25,207 nt of DNA, taken from contig JAGADB010000138.1 in assembly GCA_017613815.1 (NCBI GenBank), positions 1 to 25,207 of the forward strand, read 5' to 3'. The first letter of the stretch is position 1. The number at the start of each line of letters is the position of its first letter. The position numbers and the translations under genes were made by a program. Below are positions 6,991 to 14,399 of the stretch, one piece after another. This DNA is from Clostridia bacterium (GTDB lineage: Bacteria; Bacillota; Clostridia; Oscillospirales; CAG-382). Below the pieces are notes generated by a model, which was not told the DNA's origin, searched no databases, and was given only the letters and a program-made list of their open reading frames with translations.

Positions 6991-7090
6991 CTTTACGTCT
7001 ATTCACTGCCCCGATTATGTAAACGTTGTGCCGGAAAATTTTCTGTTTTTTGCACAAATTGCGTCGAAAAACTTTGTAAAATACGACGGT

Positions 7091-8131
7091 TTATTTGCTC
7101 ACATCGCACGTCGCGTAAGCGTTGAGTGCATAATTATAAAAATTATCGGTATTATTCACATATTCATAATATGCCTGCGAAGCAATCATTGCCGCGTTGT
7201 CCCCGCAGAGAGACAGCGGCGGGAAATACGCTCTGACCTTATATTTTTTGCAAAGCTCCGACACGCTTTTTCTTATGTGGCTGTTTGCCGAAACACCGCC
7301 CGCAAGCGCAAGCTTTCCCGACCTGAAAAGGTCTTGCAAATTAAAAAGCATTTCAAGCCTCGAATTAATCGCCCTGCATATACTTGCCGTAAACGACGCG
7401 GCGACGTCTTCCTTGCATATTTCGGTTTTGTTCTGCTCGTTTGTGTGTAAATAATTTATCGCCGCCGTCTTTATTCCCGAAAAAGAGAAGTCGTACGGAA
7501 AATCCTTGACGTGCGCTTCGGGGAAAAAGACCGCTTTTTCGTTTCCGCTTTCCGCAAGCCTGTCCATCTTCGCACCGCCCGGATATTCGAGTCCCATAAG
7601 TCTTGCCACCTTGTCGAACGCCTCTCCCGCGGCGTCGTCTCTTGTCGCGCCGATACATTCAAATTCCGTATAGTCTTTAACGTTTATCAAAGACGTATGT
7701 CCGCCTGACATGACGAGCGCGGTAAACGGCGGCTCGAGTTTTTCGGGCGAATCTATTCCGTTATAATAAACGTAATTTGCGGCAATATGACCTCTTATAT
7801 GGTGAACCGGTATAAGGGGCAGGTTATGCGAATATGCAAGCCCCTTTGCAAAATTCACGCCGACGAGCAGCGCGCCTATAAGCCCCGGTCTGTTGGTTAC
7901 CGCAACGGCATCGATATCCTTCATCGACGTTCCCGCGTCGGAAAGCGCCTTTGAAACTATGCCGTTTATCGCCTCGGTATGCGCCCTCGACGCAATTTCG
8001 GGGACCACTCCGCCGTAAAGGGCGTGTATGTCGATCTGGGACGCCACGGCGTTTGAAAGTATTTCGCGCCCGTCTTTTACGACGGCTGACGCCGTCTCGT
8101 CGCACGAGGATTCTATCGCAAGTATGTTCAT
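7091..8131 (-). CDS. tsaD: tRNA N6-threonylcarbamoyladenosine transferase TsaD
   Basis: TsaD transfers the threonylcarbamoyl group to A37 of ANN-decoding tRNAs (t6A), working with TsaB and TsaE in bacteria. The 346-residue ASKHA-fold protein opens with ILAIESSCDETASAVV, followed by HALYGGVVPEIASRAH. The metal site is HHIRGH (about 110-115) together with GDNAAMIA near the C-terminus. I placed the start at ATG 8131, which overlaps the rimI stop as TGATG and follows AAGGAA by a few bases; a TTG three bases earlier is less likely. It is the last gene of the comEB-ywlE-rimI-tsaD operon. No tsaB or tsaE is present in the window. Confidence 0.97.
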   Translation of the reverse strand: MNILAIESSCDETASAVVKDGREILSNAVASQIDIHALYGGVVPEIASRAHTEAINGIVSKALSDAGTSMKDIDAVAVTNRPGLIGALLVGVNFAKGLAYSHNLPLIPVHHIRGHIAANYVYYNGIDSPEKLEPPFTALVMSGGHTSLINVKDYTEFECIGATRDDAAGEAFDKVARLMGLEYPGGAKMDRLAESGNEKAVFFPEAHVKDFPYDFSFSGIKTAAINYLHTNEQNKTEICKEDVAASFTASICRAINSRLEMLFNLQDLFRSGKLALAGGVSANSHIRKSVSELCKKYKVRAYFPPLSLCGDNAAMIASQAYYEYVNNTDNFYNYALNAYATCDVSK

Positions 8132-8601
8132 CAATTATTCCTTTCGGGTGTTTCGATTTCAAGATTCATAAGCACGGCGTCTTCTTTCGGGCTGCTGTAA
8201 AAGCCTTTTCTCTCCCCGACCGTTTTACAGCCGTGTTTTTCGTAAAGTTTTATTGCGGGTACGTTTGATTTTCTCACTTCGAGCGTGATGAGCGTGATTT
8301 TTTCGTTTTTCGCGGTCTTTTCGAGTTCATTTAGCAGCATATCCGCCGCACCTTTTCTTCTGTGCTCGGGCTTAACCGCTATATTTGCGATATAAATCTC
8401 GTCAAGAACCTTCGTGTAGCCGATATAGCCCGCAAAGCTTCCGTCTTTTTCGCATTTTGCAATCAAAAAGCGGTTGTTTCCGTATTTCAAGAACTCTTTT
8501 ACCGCGTTTTCGCTCCACGGCTCCGAAAAACAGAGTTTTTCGAGCTCCGCTATGTCTTTTTCGTATCCGAAAGCGCTTATGCTTACCGAATAATCTCCCA
8601 T
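8131..8601 (-). CDS. rimI: Ribosomal-protein-alanine N-acetyltransferase RimI
   Basis: A GNAT-fold acetyltransferase of 156 residues that would acetylate the N-terminal alanine of a ribosomal protein (bS18 in Escherichia coli) using acetyl-CoA. The acetyl-CoA loop is PEHRRKGAADMLL (about 78-90), and the C-terminal half has the typical LEVRKSNVPAIKLYEKHGC followed by RKGFY. It joins the upstream phosphatase gene as TAATG and the downstream tsaD as TGATG, each sharing one base, so translation of the three is coupled. The rimI-tsaD pairing is conserved in many bacteria, which supports the call over a generic GNAT. Confidence 0.93.
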   Translation of the reverse strand: MGDYSVSISAFGYEKDIAELEKLCFSEPWSENAVKEFLKYGNNRFLIAKCEKDGSFAGYIGYTKVLDEIYIANIAVKPEHRRKGAADMLLNELEKTAKNEKITLITLEVRKSNVPAIKLYEKHGCKTVGERKGFYSSPKEDAVLMNLEIETPERNN

Positions 8602-9035
8602 TACAGTTTTTTCTCCTCTATCGCCTTTACAATGAGGTCTGTTCCGCTTTTTATCTCTTCAAGGCAGTCTTTGTAGGCGTTTAAGTCCTTGCCGTAAGGG
8701 TCTGATATTTCCTTCGGGAAAACGTATATTTTTTCGGCGCATTCCGGGAAAGACGCGCACAAAGCGTTTGCTATCGCAGAATTCATCCCGAACGCAAAAT
8801 CGCACTCTTCGAGGTCTTTCTTTCCGAGCCTTTTTGAAAATCCGTCAAACTCGATTTCCTTTTCCTTAAGCGCAAGGCGCGCGTTTTGGGAATACTTTTC
8901 ACCCTCGTTTGCATACAGTCCCGCCGAAAGCGGAAGTATATCAAGGCCGCGCTTTTTCGCTTCATTTCCGAGCAGCGCCTGAGCCATAGGGCTCCTGCAG
9001 GTATTTCCCGAGCAAACGAACAAAATCTTCTTCAT
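8601..9035 (-). CDS. Low-molecular-weight phosphatase, probably protein-arginine phosphatase (YwlE-like)
   Basis: The 144-residue protein has the full LMW phosphatase fold. The P-loop CSGNTCRS (Cys8, Arg14) sits at the N-terminus and the general acid Asp lies in SDPYG (about 111-115). The P-loop has Thr12 where tyrosine phosphatases have a bulky residue (as in CxGNICRS). In Bacillus YwlE the matching Thr11 sets specificity for phosphoarginine, the mark made by McsB on proteins sent to ClpCP. I therefore infer an arginine phosphatase; tyrosine activity is the alternative. No mcsB or ctsR is in the window. It begins 10 bp after comEB ends and shares one base with rimI. Confidence 0.88.
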   Translation of the reverse strand: MKKILFVCSGNTCRSPMAQALLGNEAKKRGLDILPLSAGLYANEGEKYSQNARLALKEKEIEFDGFSKRLGKKDLEECDFAFGMNSAIANALCASFPECAEKIYVFPKEISDPYGKDLNAYKDCLEEIKSGTDLIVKAIEEKKL

Positions 9036-9045
9036 ATCCGTCTTA

Positions 9046-9534
9046 TCAATATCCGAATTTTCCCTCGAGGCTGTCGTCGTTTTCTATCCGGTCTCTCGTA
9101 TTGTAAACCGTAAAGGTGTCGGGCGTTTCTCGTACGATTACCTGCTTTATTCCGGCGTTGAGAACGACTCTCTTGCACATCATGCAGCAGCATGCGCCTT
9201 TTACGAGCTCTCCCGTCTTTGCGTCGAGTCCCGCAAGGTACATCGTTCCGTCGAGCATCTGCTCGCGCGACGCGTTGATTACCGCGTTCATTTCGGCATG
9301 CACCGAACGGCAGAGTTCATATCTCTCGCCTCTCGGAATATTGAGGTCCTCGCGTGTGCATTTTCCTATGTCGCAGCAGTTCTTTCTTCCTCTGGGCGCT
9401 CCGACGTAGCCGGTGGAAAGTATGACGTCGTTCTTTACGATTATGGCGCCGTATTTTTTCCTTAGGCACGTGCTTCTTTCAGCAACCGTCTGCGCTATGT
9501 CGAGATAATAGTTTTCCTTGCTTATTCTTTCCAT
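9046..9534 (-). CDS. comEB: Deoxycytidylate deaminase (ComEB-like dCMP deaminase)
   Basis: The enzyme deaminates dCMP to dUMP, feeding thymidylate synthesis. The 162-residue product carries the zinc site CRSVHAEMNAV and the second part CCCMMCKRVVLNAGIKQVI. It also has the GYVGAPRG substrate loop and the Cys-rich insert (NCCDIGKC) followed by RGERYELC, common in clostridial dCMP deaminases. I start it at ATG 9534, preceded by GGAAGGAAG; the frame extends 20 codons further with no good ribosome site. It is the first gene of the operon with ywlE, rimI and tsaD and has its own promoter at 9597-9625. Confidence 0.92.
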   Translation of the reverse strand: MERISKENYYLDIAQTVAERSTCLRKKYGAIIVKNDVILSTGYVGAPRGRKNCCDIGKCTREDLNIPRGERYELCRSVHAEMNAVINASREQMLDGTMYLAGLDAKTGELVKGACCCMMCKRVVLNAGIKQVIVRETPDTFTVYNTRDRIENDDSLEGKFGY

Positions 9535-9596
9535 GTCGTTTTCTTCCTTCCGCGGTATTATTCGCACAAAAACCCATAATATGCGATTATACATAT

Positions 9597-9625
9597 ATTA
9601 TATATTATATCTTTTATTAAATCAA
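9597..9625 (-). promoter_or_regulatory. Sigma-A promoter for the comEB-tsaD operon
   Basis: On the minus strand TTGATT (9625-9620), exactly 17 bp and TATAAT (9602-9597) are seen, in a very AT-rich stretch. Transcription would start about 55 bp before comEB. Confidence 0.7.
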
Positions 9626-9675
9626 GTAATTTTTCAAAATTTGCCGTCTTTTTTGATTGAATTTGTAAAAACAAG

Positions 9676-9704
9676 TTGATAATATTGAAAAGGTATGATA
9701 TAAT
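9676..9704 (+). promoter_or_regulatory. Extended -10 promoter for the aminotransferase-trpS-tagO run
   Basis: TTGATA (9676-9681), 17 bp and a perfect TATAAT (9699-9704) with TG one base upstream (9696-9697). It is divergent from the comEB promoter; the two -35 boxes are about 50 bp apart. Confidence 0.8.
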
Positions 9705-9749
9705 ACTTATTTGGAGTAAGATATATTTTTTTGGAAAGGATAGCCGCGT

Positions 9750-10970
9750 GTGCTTTCAATACGCGGAAAAATTAAAATGACGTTCGATTTTTCCGATAAA
9801 GTCAAAAATCTTAAGCCCTCGGCGATAAGGGAGATTTTCAAGTCTCTCACCGACCCGTCGGTTATTTCGTTTGCGGCGGGCAACCCTTCCCCGCTGTCGT
9901 TTCCCGTCGAAAAGCTGAGGCTGCTTTCGGACGAAATTTTTGAGACAGAGCCGTCAAAAGCTCTGCAATACGGCATTACGGAAGGTTTTCTTCCTTTGAG
10001 AAACCAGGTTGCCGAGCGGCTCAAATCGAAGTTTTCGATAGGAAAAGACTTCGACGAGGTCATAATCACGAGCGGCGGCCAGCAGGGCATCGACCTTGCC
10101 TGCAAGGTGTTATGCAACGAGGGCGACACGGTAATATGCGAAAACCCGAGTTTTATCGGCGCGCTCAACGCCTTCCGCTCATACGGCGTGAATTTGAAAG
10201 GCATTGACGCGGGCCTTGACGGCATTAATCCCGAAGAGCTCGAAAAAATCTTGAAAGAAGACAAGCGCGTAAAGTTGATTTACCTCATTCCGACGTTTCA
10301 GAACCCGTCGGGTATCACGACTTCCCTCGAAAAGAGGAAAGCGATACTCGAAATCGCGAAAAAGTACGGCGTCGTAATTTTAGAGGACAACCCCTACGGA
10401 GAACTGCGGTTTGCGGGAAGCGACGTGCCGACGATAAAGAGCATGGACGACTGCGGAACCGTTTTATACTGCGGTTCTTTCTCGAAAATTCTCTCGTCGG
10501 GCATGAGAGTCGGCTTTGTCTGCGGACACAGCGAGCTTATCAAAAAGATAGTCGTCGTAAAGCAGACGAACGACGTGCACACCAACCAGTTTTTCCAGAT
10601 GCTATGCTCAAAATTCATTGACAGATACGGCCTTGACGAGCACATAAAGAGTATAAACGCGCTTTACGGAAGAAACTGCGCGCTCATGCTTTCCTCTCTT
10701 GACGAAAATATACCCTCTTCCGTTTCGTACACGCGCCCCGAGGGCGGTCTGTTTCTGTGGGTAACGTTACCCAAAAGCACGGATATGGACGATTTCATAA
10801 GAAGAACGGTTGACGCGAAAATAGCGGTCGTTCCCGGCTCGACGTTTATGCCGGACGCGTCGGTCAAATCCTCTTCCTTCCGCCTCAACTACTCAATGCC
10901 GACGGAAGAGGAAATCAAAAAAGGAATTTCAATTCTCGCGCGCGTTATCAAAGACGCGGGAATAAACTAA
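9750..10970 (+). CDS. PLP-dependent class I/II aminotransferase (2-aminoadipate transaminase/MocR-like catalytic family)
   Basis: The 406-residue enzyme is a fold-type I aminotransferase. It begins with SAIREIFKSLTDPSVISFAAGNP, has the ALQYGITEGFLPLR segment, TSGGQQGIDL, ENPSFIGALNAF, YLIPTFQNPSG, LEDNPYGELRF and the Schiff-base lysine in YCGSFSKILSSGMRVGF. These match the group including LysN and the catalytic half of MocR regulators; no GntR DNA-binding domain is present, so it is an enzyme only. The substrate cannot be read from sequence (2-aminoadipate, aromatic or branched amino acids are possible). GGAAAGGA (9733-9740) is 9 nt before the GTG at 9750. The ATG at 9777, nine codons in, fits the usual family start but has only a weak GGA. 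It is followed 27 bp later by trpS. Confidence 0.9.
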   Translation: MLSIRGKIKMTFDFSDKVKNLKPSAIREIFKSLTDPSVISFAAGNPSPLSFPVEKLRLLSDEIFETEPSKALQYGITEGFLPLRNQVAERLKSKFSIGKDFDEVIITSGGQQGIDLACKVLCNEGDTVICENPSFIGALNAFRSYGVNLKGIDAGLDGINPEELEKILKEDKRVKLIYLIPTFQNPSGITTSLEKRKAILEIAKKYGVVILEDNPYGELRFAGSDVPTIKSMDDCGTVLYCGSFSKILSSGMRVGFVCGHSELIKKIVVVKQTNDVHTNQFFQMLCSKFIDRYGLDEHIKSINALYGRNCALMLSSLDENIPSSVSYTRPEGGLFLWVTLPKSTDMDDFIRRTVDAKIAVVPGSTFMPDASVKSSSFRLNYSMPTEEEIKKGISILARVIKDAGIN

Positions 10971-10997
10971 AATATTTGTAAAGGAACGTTTCTTATC

Positions 10998-12020
10998 ATG
11001 GATGAAGTAAAAGATCTTGCGGCGCAGCCGCTCAAAAAACGCATTTTTTCGGGCATTCAGCCGAGCGGTATTATCACGCTCGGAAACTACATCGGCGCAA
11101 TTAAAAATTGGGTTGAATTGCAGCGCGATTACGACTGTCTTTACTGCGTTGTGGATTTACACGCAATCACCGTCCGCCAGGAGCCTGCCGAGCTGAGAAG
11201 AAGGACTTTCGAGGCGCTCGCGCTTTACGTTGCCTGCGGTATAGACCCCGAAAAAAGCACGATTTTCGTTCAGAGCCACGTTCCCGCTCACGCGGAGCTT
11301 GCGTGGGTGCTCGGCTGCTACACGGGATTCGGAGAACTGTCGAGAATGACTCAGTTCAAGGACAAGTCCCAGAAGCACAGCGACAACATAAATTCCGGGC
11401 TCTTCACCTACCCCGTTCTCATGGCGTCGGACATCCTTTTATATCAGGCGAACCTCGTTCCCGTGGGATTGGACCAGAAGCAGCACATTGAGCTCACAAG
11501 AGACGTCGCTATGCGGTTCAATTCGGTTTACGGCGACGTATTCACGATTCCGGAGCCTTACATAAAGGAGACGGGAATGAAGATAAACTCACTTACCGAC
11601 CCGACCAAAAAGATGAGCAAGTCCGACCCCAATCCGTCGTCTTACATTGCGGTTATCGAGAGCAGAGACGACACGGTAAGGAAAATAAAAAGAGCCGTTA
11701 CCGATTCCGACAGCGTAGTAAAGCACGCTCCCGGAAAGGACGGCATCAACAACCTTATGAGCATATATTCCAGCTTTACCGGCAAGTCGTTTGAAGAAAT
11801 AGAAAAAGAGTTTGCCGGCAAGGGCTACGGAGACTTCAAAGCCGCCGTGAGCGAAACCTGCGCCGACGGACTTGAAAACGTGAGAAGCGAATACGCCCGT
11901 CTTATAAAAGACAAGGCGTATATCGAGTCCATTATGAAGTCGGGCGCGGAAAAAGCTTATTATTTATCGAGAAAAACTCTGTCCAAGGTTTATAAGAAAG
12001 TCGGATTTTATCACGTTTGA
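10998..12020 (+). CDS. trpS: Tryptophan-tRNA ligase
   Basis: TrpS charges tRNA-Trp. The 340-residue class I synthetase has the HIGH-equivalent QPSGIITLGNY (about 21-31), the VDLHAITV stretch, the tryptophan-pocket region with LMASDILLYQANLVPVGLDQKQHIEL, and the KMSKS signature in TKKMSKSDP. Length and motif order are normal. AAGGAA lies about 11 nt before the ATG. Only 27 bp separate it from the aminotransferase, so there is no room for a T-box leader and it is probably expressed from the upstream promoter. Confidence 0.97.
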   Translation: MDEVKDLAAQPLKKRIFSGIQPSGIITLGNYIGAIKNWVELQRDYDCLYCVVDLHAITVRQEPAELRRRTFEALALYVACGIDPEKSTIFVQSHVPAHAELAWVLGCYTGFGELSRMTQFKDKSQKHSDNINSGLFTYPVLMASDILLYQANLVPVGLDQKQHIELTRDVAMRFNSVYGDVFTIPEPYIKETGMKINSLTDPTKKMSKSDPNPSSYIAVIESRDDTVRKIKRAVTDSDSVVKHAPGKDGINNLMSIYSSFTGKSFEEIEKEFAGKGYGDFKAAVSETCADGLENVRSEYARLIKDKAYIESIMKSGAEKAYYLSRKTLSKVYKKVGFYHV

Positions 12021-12058
12021 TATTCTGGCAAACGCTTGATAAAGAAAGGATTGTTCAA

Positions 12059-13180
12059 ATGTTTACAAGCATATACTCCATGTACAATGATTCTGCCTTA
12101 AATATTATTTTCGGTATAGTAATCGCCGTACTCTGCGCCTTTTTCATATCCATTGCGACAACTCCCGTAATCCGCACGCTCGCTTTCAAGTTCGGCGTTA
12201 CCGATATTCCGAAGGACAACCGCAGAATGCATTCGAAGGAAATGCCCCTTATGGGCGGAGTTGCGATATTTATCGCGTTTGCGTTTACTTCCCTTATTTT
12301 CTGCTCTCCGTCAAAGGCGTTTTTCGGAATGCTTATAGGAAACATTATTATCGTCGCGACGGGCATAGTTGACGACAAATTCGACATGAATCCTTTTCTT
12401 AAACTGCTTCTGCAGATTGCGGCGGCGCTCGTCGCGGTCATAAGCGGAAACGTCATAGAGCAGGTAAACCTTTTGGGACACACCCTTGTGTTCGGCGCGT
12501 TTGCTCCATTAATCACGGTTATATGGATTACCGCCATAACCAACGCCGTAAACCTCATCGACGGGCTTGACGGCCTGTCCTGCGGAGTTTCCACAATATC
12601 GGCAATAACCCTTCTTCTGACGCTGATACGCACCGACACGAACTTGAACGTAATATGTATGATTGCTATTCTCGTCGGCTCGTGCCTCGGTTTTCTGCCG
12701 TTCAACTTCAATCCCGCAAGAATCTTTATGGGAGACACCGGCGCGCTGTTTTTGGGATACACGCTGAGCGTGCTTTCGATTCAGGGATGCTTCAAGTTCA
12801 ACGGCATCGTGTCGTTCTGGGTACCGCTTCTCATTTTCGCGCTGCCCCTGGCAGACACGGGTTTTGCGATTTTCAGAAGGATTTTCAAAAAGCAGAGTCC
12901 GTTCCGCTCGGACAGAGAACATCTGCATCACCGCCTTATAGACAAGGGCTTCGACCAGAAGCACGCGGTTATGATTTTATATGCGGTAAGCTGTATGCTC
13001 GGTATTGCGGCGATAGTTTATTCTTTCGGCTGGAAAATCAAATCGCTCATCATCGCCGTATGTTCCATAATCATTCTCTACTTCAACCTCAACTTCTCGT
13101 TTGAGAGAAAAGACATCGCAAAGCAGCAGGACGAACAGATAGAAAAAGACACGCCCGACGGCAAACCCGACGGCAAATAA
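12059..13180 (+). CDS. tagO: Undecaprenyl-phosphate GlcNAc-1-phosphate transferase (TagO/WecA, MraY family)
   Basis: This integral membrane enzyme moves GlcNAc-1-phosphate from UDP-GlcNAc to undecaprenyl phosphate, the first step in teichoic acid or other wall-polymer synthesis. The 373-residue protein has about ten hydrophobic helices. Catalytic loops are visible: KDNRRMHSKEMPLMGG, VDDKFDMNP (DDxxD), NAVNLIDGLDGLSCG, FMGDTGALFLGY and the C-terminal HLHHRLID. The HLHHR loop separates the WecA/TagO group from MraY. I start at ATG 12059, 8 nt after GAAAGGA; a longer start at 12017 would overlap trpS by 4 bp but lacks a site. The C-terminal tail is charged and probably cytoplasmic. Confidence 0.94.
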   Translation: MFTSIYSMYNDSALNIIFGIVIAVLCAFFISIATTPVIRTLAFKFGVTDIPKDNRRMHSKEMPLMGGVAIFIAFAFTSLIFCSPSKAFFGMLIGNIIIVATGIVDDKFDMNPFLKLLLQIAAALVAVISGNVIEQVNLLGHTLVFGAFAPLITVIWITAITNAVNLIDGLDGLSCGVSTISAITLLLTLIRTDTNLNVICMIAILVGSCLGFLPFNFNPARIFMGDTGALFLGYTLSVLSIQGCFKFNGIVSFWVPLLIFALPLADTGFAIFRRIFKKQSPFRSDREHLHHRLIDKGFDQKHAVMILYAVSCMLGIAAIVYSFGWKIKSLIIAVCSIIILYFNLNFSFERKDIAKQQDEQIEKDTPDGKPDGK

Positions 13181-13216
13181 TAATAAAACATTTTCAAAAG
13201 TAAGGAGGCGGTATTC

Positions 13217-14059
13217 TTGAAAGAAAGCAAGCTGAAAAAGTTTTTTTCCGCGTTTCTCGACACGCTCGTAATTGCCGCCATACTTATTTTTATTCTTTTC
13301 GGGCTCTGGAAAATGGGGCTCCTTGAGCCGCCGGAGTTTTTGAACGGCTTTCTCGGCATTTCGTCGGGAAACCCCACGGGCGTTTTATCGGAAGACGTGG
13401 GCAAAACCTTAAAGAGCGGCGATTCCTACGCCGGTACCGAGACGGACAAGGCGGAGCTTACCGTTGAAAACGCCAAAAAGATACTGACCTCGATTACCCC
13501 CGCCGAAAACTACGTTCAGGACGTTTTGTTTACCGTTTATTCCGACAGCTCCTCCGTTTCGCAGAGAGTCGTGCTGTTTAAGTCCCACAGCGGAAGGCGC
13601 GCCTACTTCATTTCCGGCAACACCGCGTCAAAGCAGGTCGTAGAGGCGTCTGACGGCTCCATTACCGTAAACACGCTTTCAAACGGACGCGTAAACACGG
13701 TAAATTACGCCGCGGGAAGCTTCGACATATCCGACGAGATAGGCGCCGTGCTCACCCACGAGGCGTTTATTGAGGTTGCCGACGAGGACAACTACACCTA
13801 TTCCCTCGTTTCGGGCGAAAACGGCTCGGAAATGATAATAAACTTCATTTCCCACATGGGTTCCTACGTTCAGCTTCAGGTTTACAGCATAAACCTCGAT
13901 TACGGCGCCGTTGTTTCGGCAGAGTGCTATGAAAACGACAAACTGATATATTCGCTTACGACCAACAGCATTTCCGACGACGCTTTCTCGGAAATTATCA
14001 TTCCGGAGCAGTTCAAACTGTATCTCAAAGAGGATTATCCGGACTACAACGTATACTGA
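13217..14059 (+). CDS. Membrane-anchored extracytoplasmic protein, unknown function
   Basis: The 280-residue protein has a short basic N-terminus, one helix (about 14-34) and an outside domain of about 240 residues that is rich in Ser, Thr, Asn and predicted beta strands. A strand-rich run near residues 95-175 (VLFTVYSD, RVVLFKSHSGRRAYFISG, TVNTLSNGRVNTVNYAAG) alternates in a way that recalls LolA/RseB-like convex sheets, but I cannot confirm it. TTG at 13217 is supported by AAGGAGG (13202-13208) 8 nt upstream. It follows tagO by 36 bp, so a link to wall-polymer synthesis is possible but unproven. The stop lies 3 bp from the convergent open frame ending at 14063. Confidence 0.8.
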   Translation: MKESKLKKFFSAFLDTLVIAAILIFILFGLWKMGLLEPPEFLNGFLGISSGNPTGVLSEDVGKTLKSGDSYAGTETDKAELTVENAKKILTSITPAENYVQDVLFTVYSDSSSVSQRVVLFKSHSGRRAYFISGNTASKQVVEASDGSITVNTLSNGRVNTVNYAAGSFDISDEIGAVLTHEAFIEVADEDNYTYSLVSGENGSEMIINFISHMGSYVQLQVYSINLDYGAVVSAECYENDKLIYSLTTNSISDDAFSEIIIPEQFKLYLKEDYPDYNVY

Positions 14060-14062
14060 TTT

Positions 14063-14185
14063 TCAGAAAAGCAGCAATAATGCCAGCAATACAGGAATAA
14101 GAGAGTCGTTTTCCTTTTCTCCGTCGACGAAGAAGAAAACAATGAGAAGCAGCAGAAGCAGATCTCCGTTGTCGCTCCCGAAAAT
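14063..14185 (-). pseudogene. Open tail in frame with, and after the TGA of, the 65-residue ORF
   Basis: After the TGA at 14186-14188 the same frame stays open for 40 codons to a TGA at 14063-14065. It encodes an acidic/hydrophobic alternation: FGSDNGD, then LLLLLLIVFFFV, then DGEKENDS, then LIPVLLALLLLF. Two short helices flanked by acidic patches look like a real protein end rather than noise. No start codon fits it as a separate gene. It also fills the otherwise empty space to the convergent gene ending at 14059. Either the small gene has been cut by a nonsense change (or a base error), or this is chance. Confidence 0.45.
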
Positions 14186-14383
14186 TCATGTATTTTTGCG
14201 TTTTCCGCCGCAGTTTTCGAGTGCGGAGCCGTTTCTTTCGGCGCTTTCTTCGGGCAGATTTTCGTTTTCTTCACCGCTTACATTCGACGCGCATTTTTTT
14301 AAGAATTCTTCCTTTGCAAAAGCGTTCTCGAAAGCCCTTACGGTGCCGTCGGACGCGTTTGCGCTATAATTTCTCGAATACAT
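14186..14383 (-). CDS. Small protein of unknown function, possibly the N-terminal part of a broken gene
   Basis: The 65-residue product starts MYSRNYSANASDGTVRAFEN and continues with a mixed-charge, Glu/Asn-rich stretch ending KRKNT before TGA. GGAG at 14392-14395 sits 8 nt before the ATG at 14383; a GTG at 14392 overlaps that site and is less likely. It starts 16 bp after the 102-residue gene ends, so it is the third gene of the small-gene cluster. The frame continues open beyond the TGA (see the next-door fragment), giving a 106-codon reading if the TGA is ignored. I recognise no named family. Confidence 0.55.
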   Translation of the reverse strand: MYSRNYSANASDGTVRAFENAFAKEEFLKKCASNVSGEENENLPEESAERNGSALENCGGKRKNT

Positions 14384-14399
14384 ATCAGCCACTCCAAAA

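Noticed and set aside
7026..7057. TTGTGC ... GCACAA inverted repeat upstream of rex as a Rex operator
   Set aside because: The arms are 20 bp apart; Rex sites have the arms almost adjacent. It lies more than 150 bp before the rex promoter.
6785..7090. tRNA or small RNA gene in the rex-tsaD gap
   Set aside because: No cloverleaf, no T-psi-C-like GTTCRA box and no clear terminator hairpin were seen.
10998..11000. T-box control of trpS
   Set aside because: Only 27 bp separate it from the previous gene, too little for a T-box leader.
14186..14188. TGA in the small gene as selenocysteine
   Set aside because: No SECIS-like hairpin follows directly, no Sec-type context is visible, and TGA ends several ordinary genes here.
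14044..14274. 76-residue minus-strand ORF
   Set aside because: It is in a different frame, rich in Cys/Phe/Ser runs from low-complexity sequence, has no ribosome site and overlaps the better-supported small gene.
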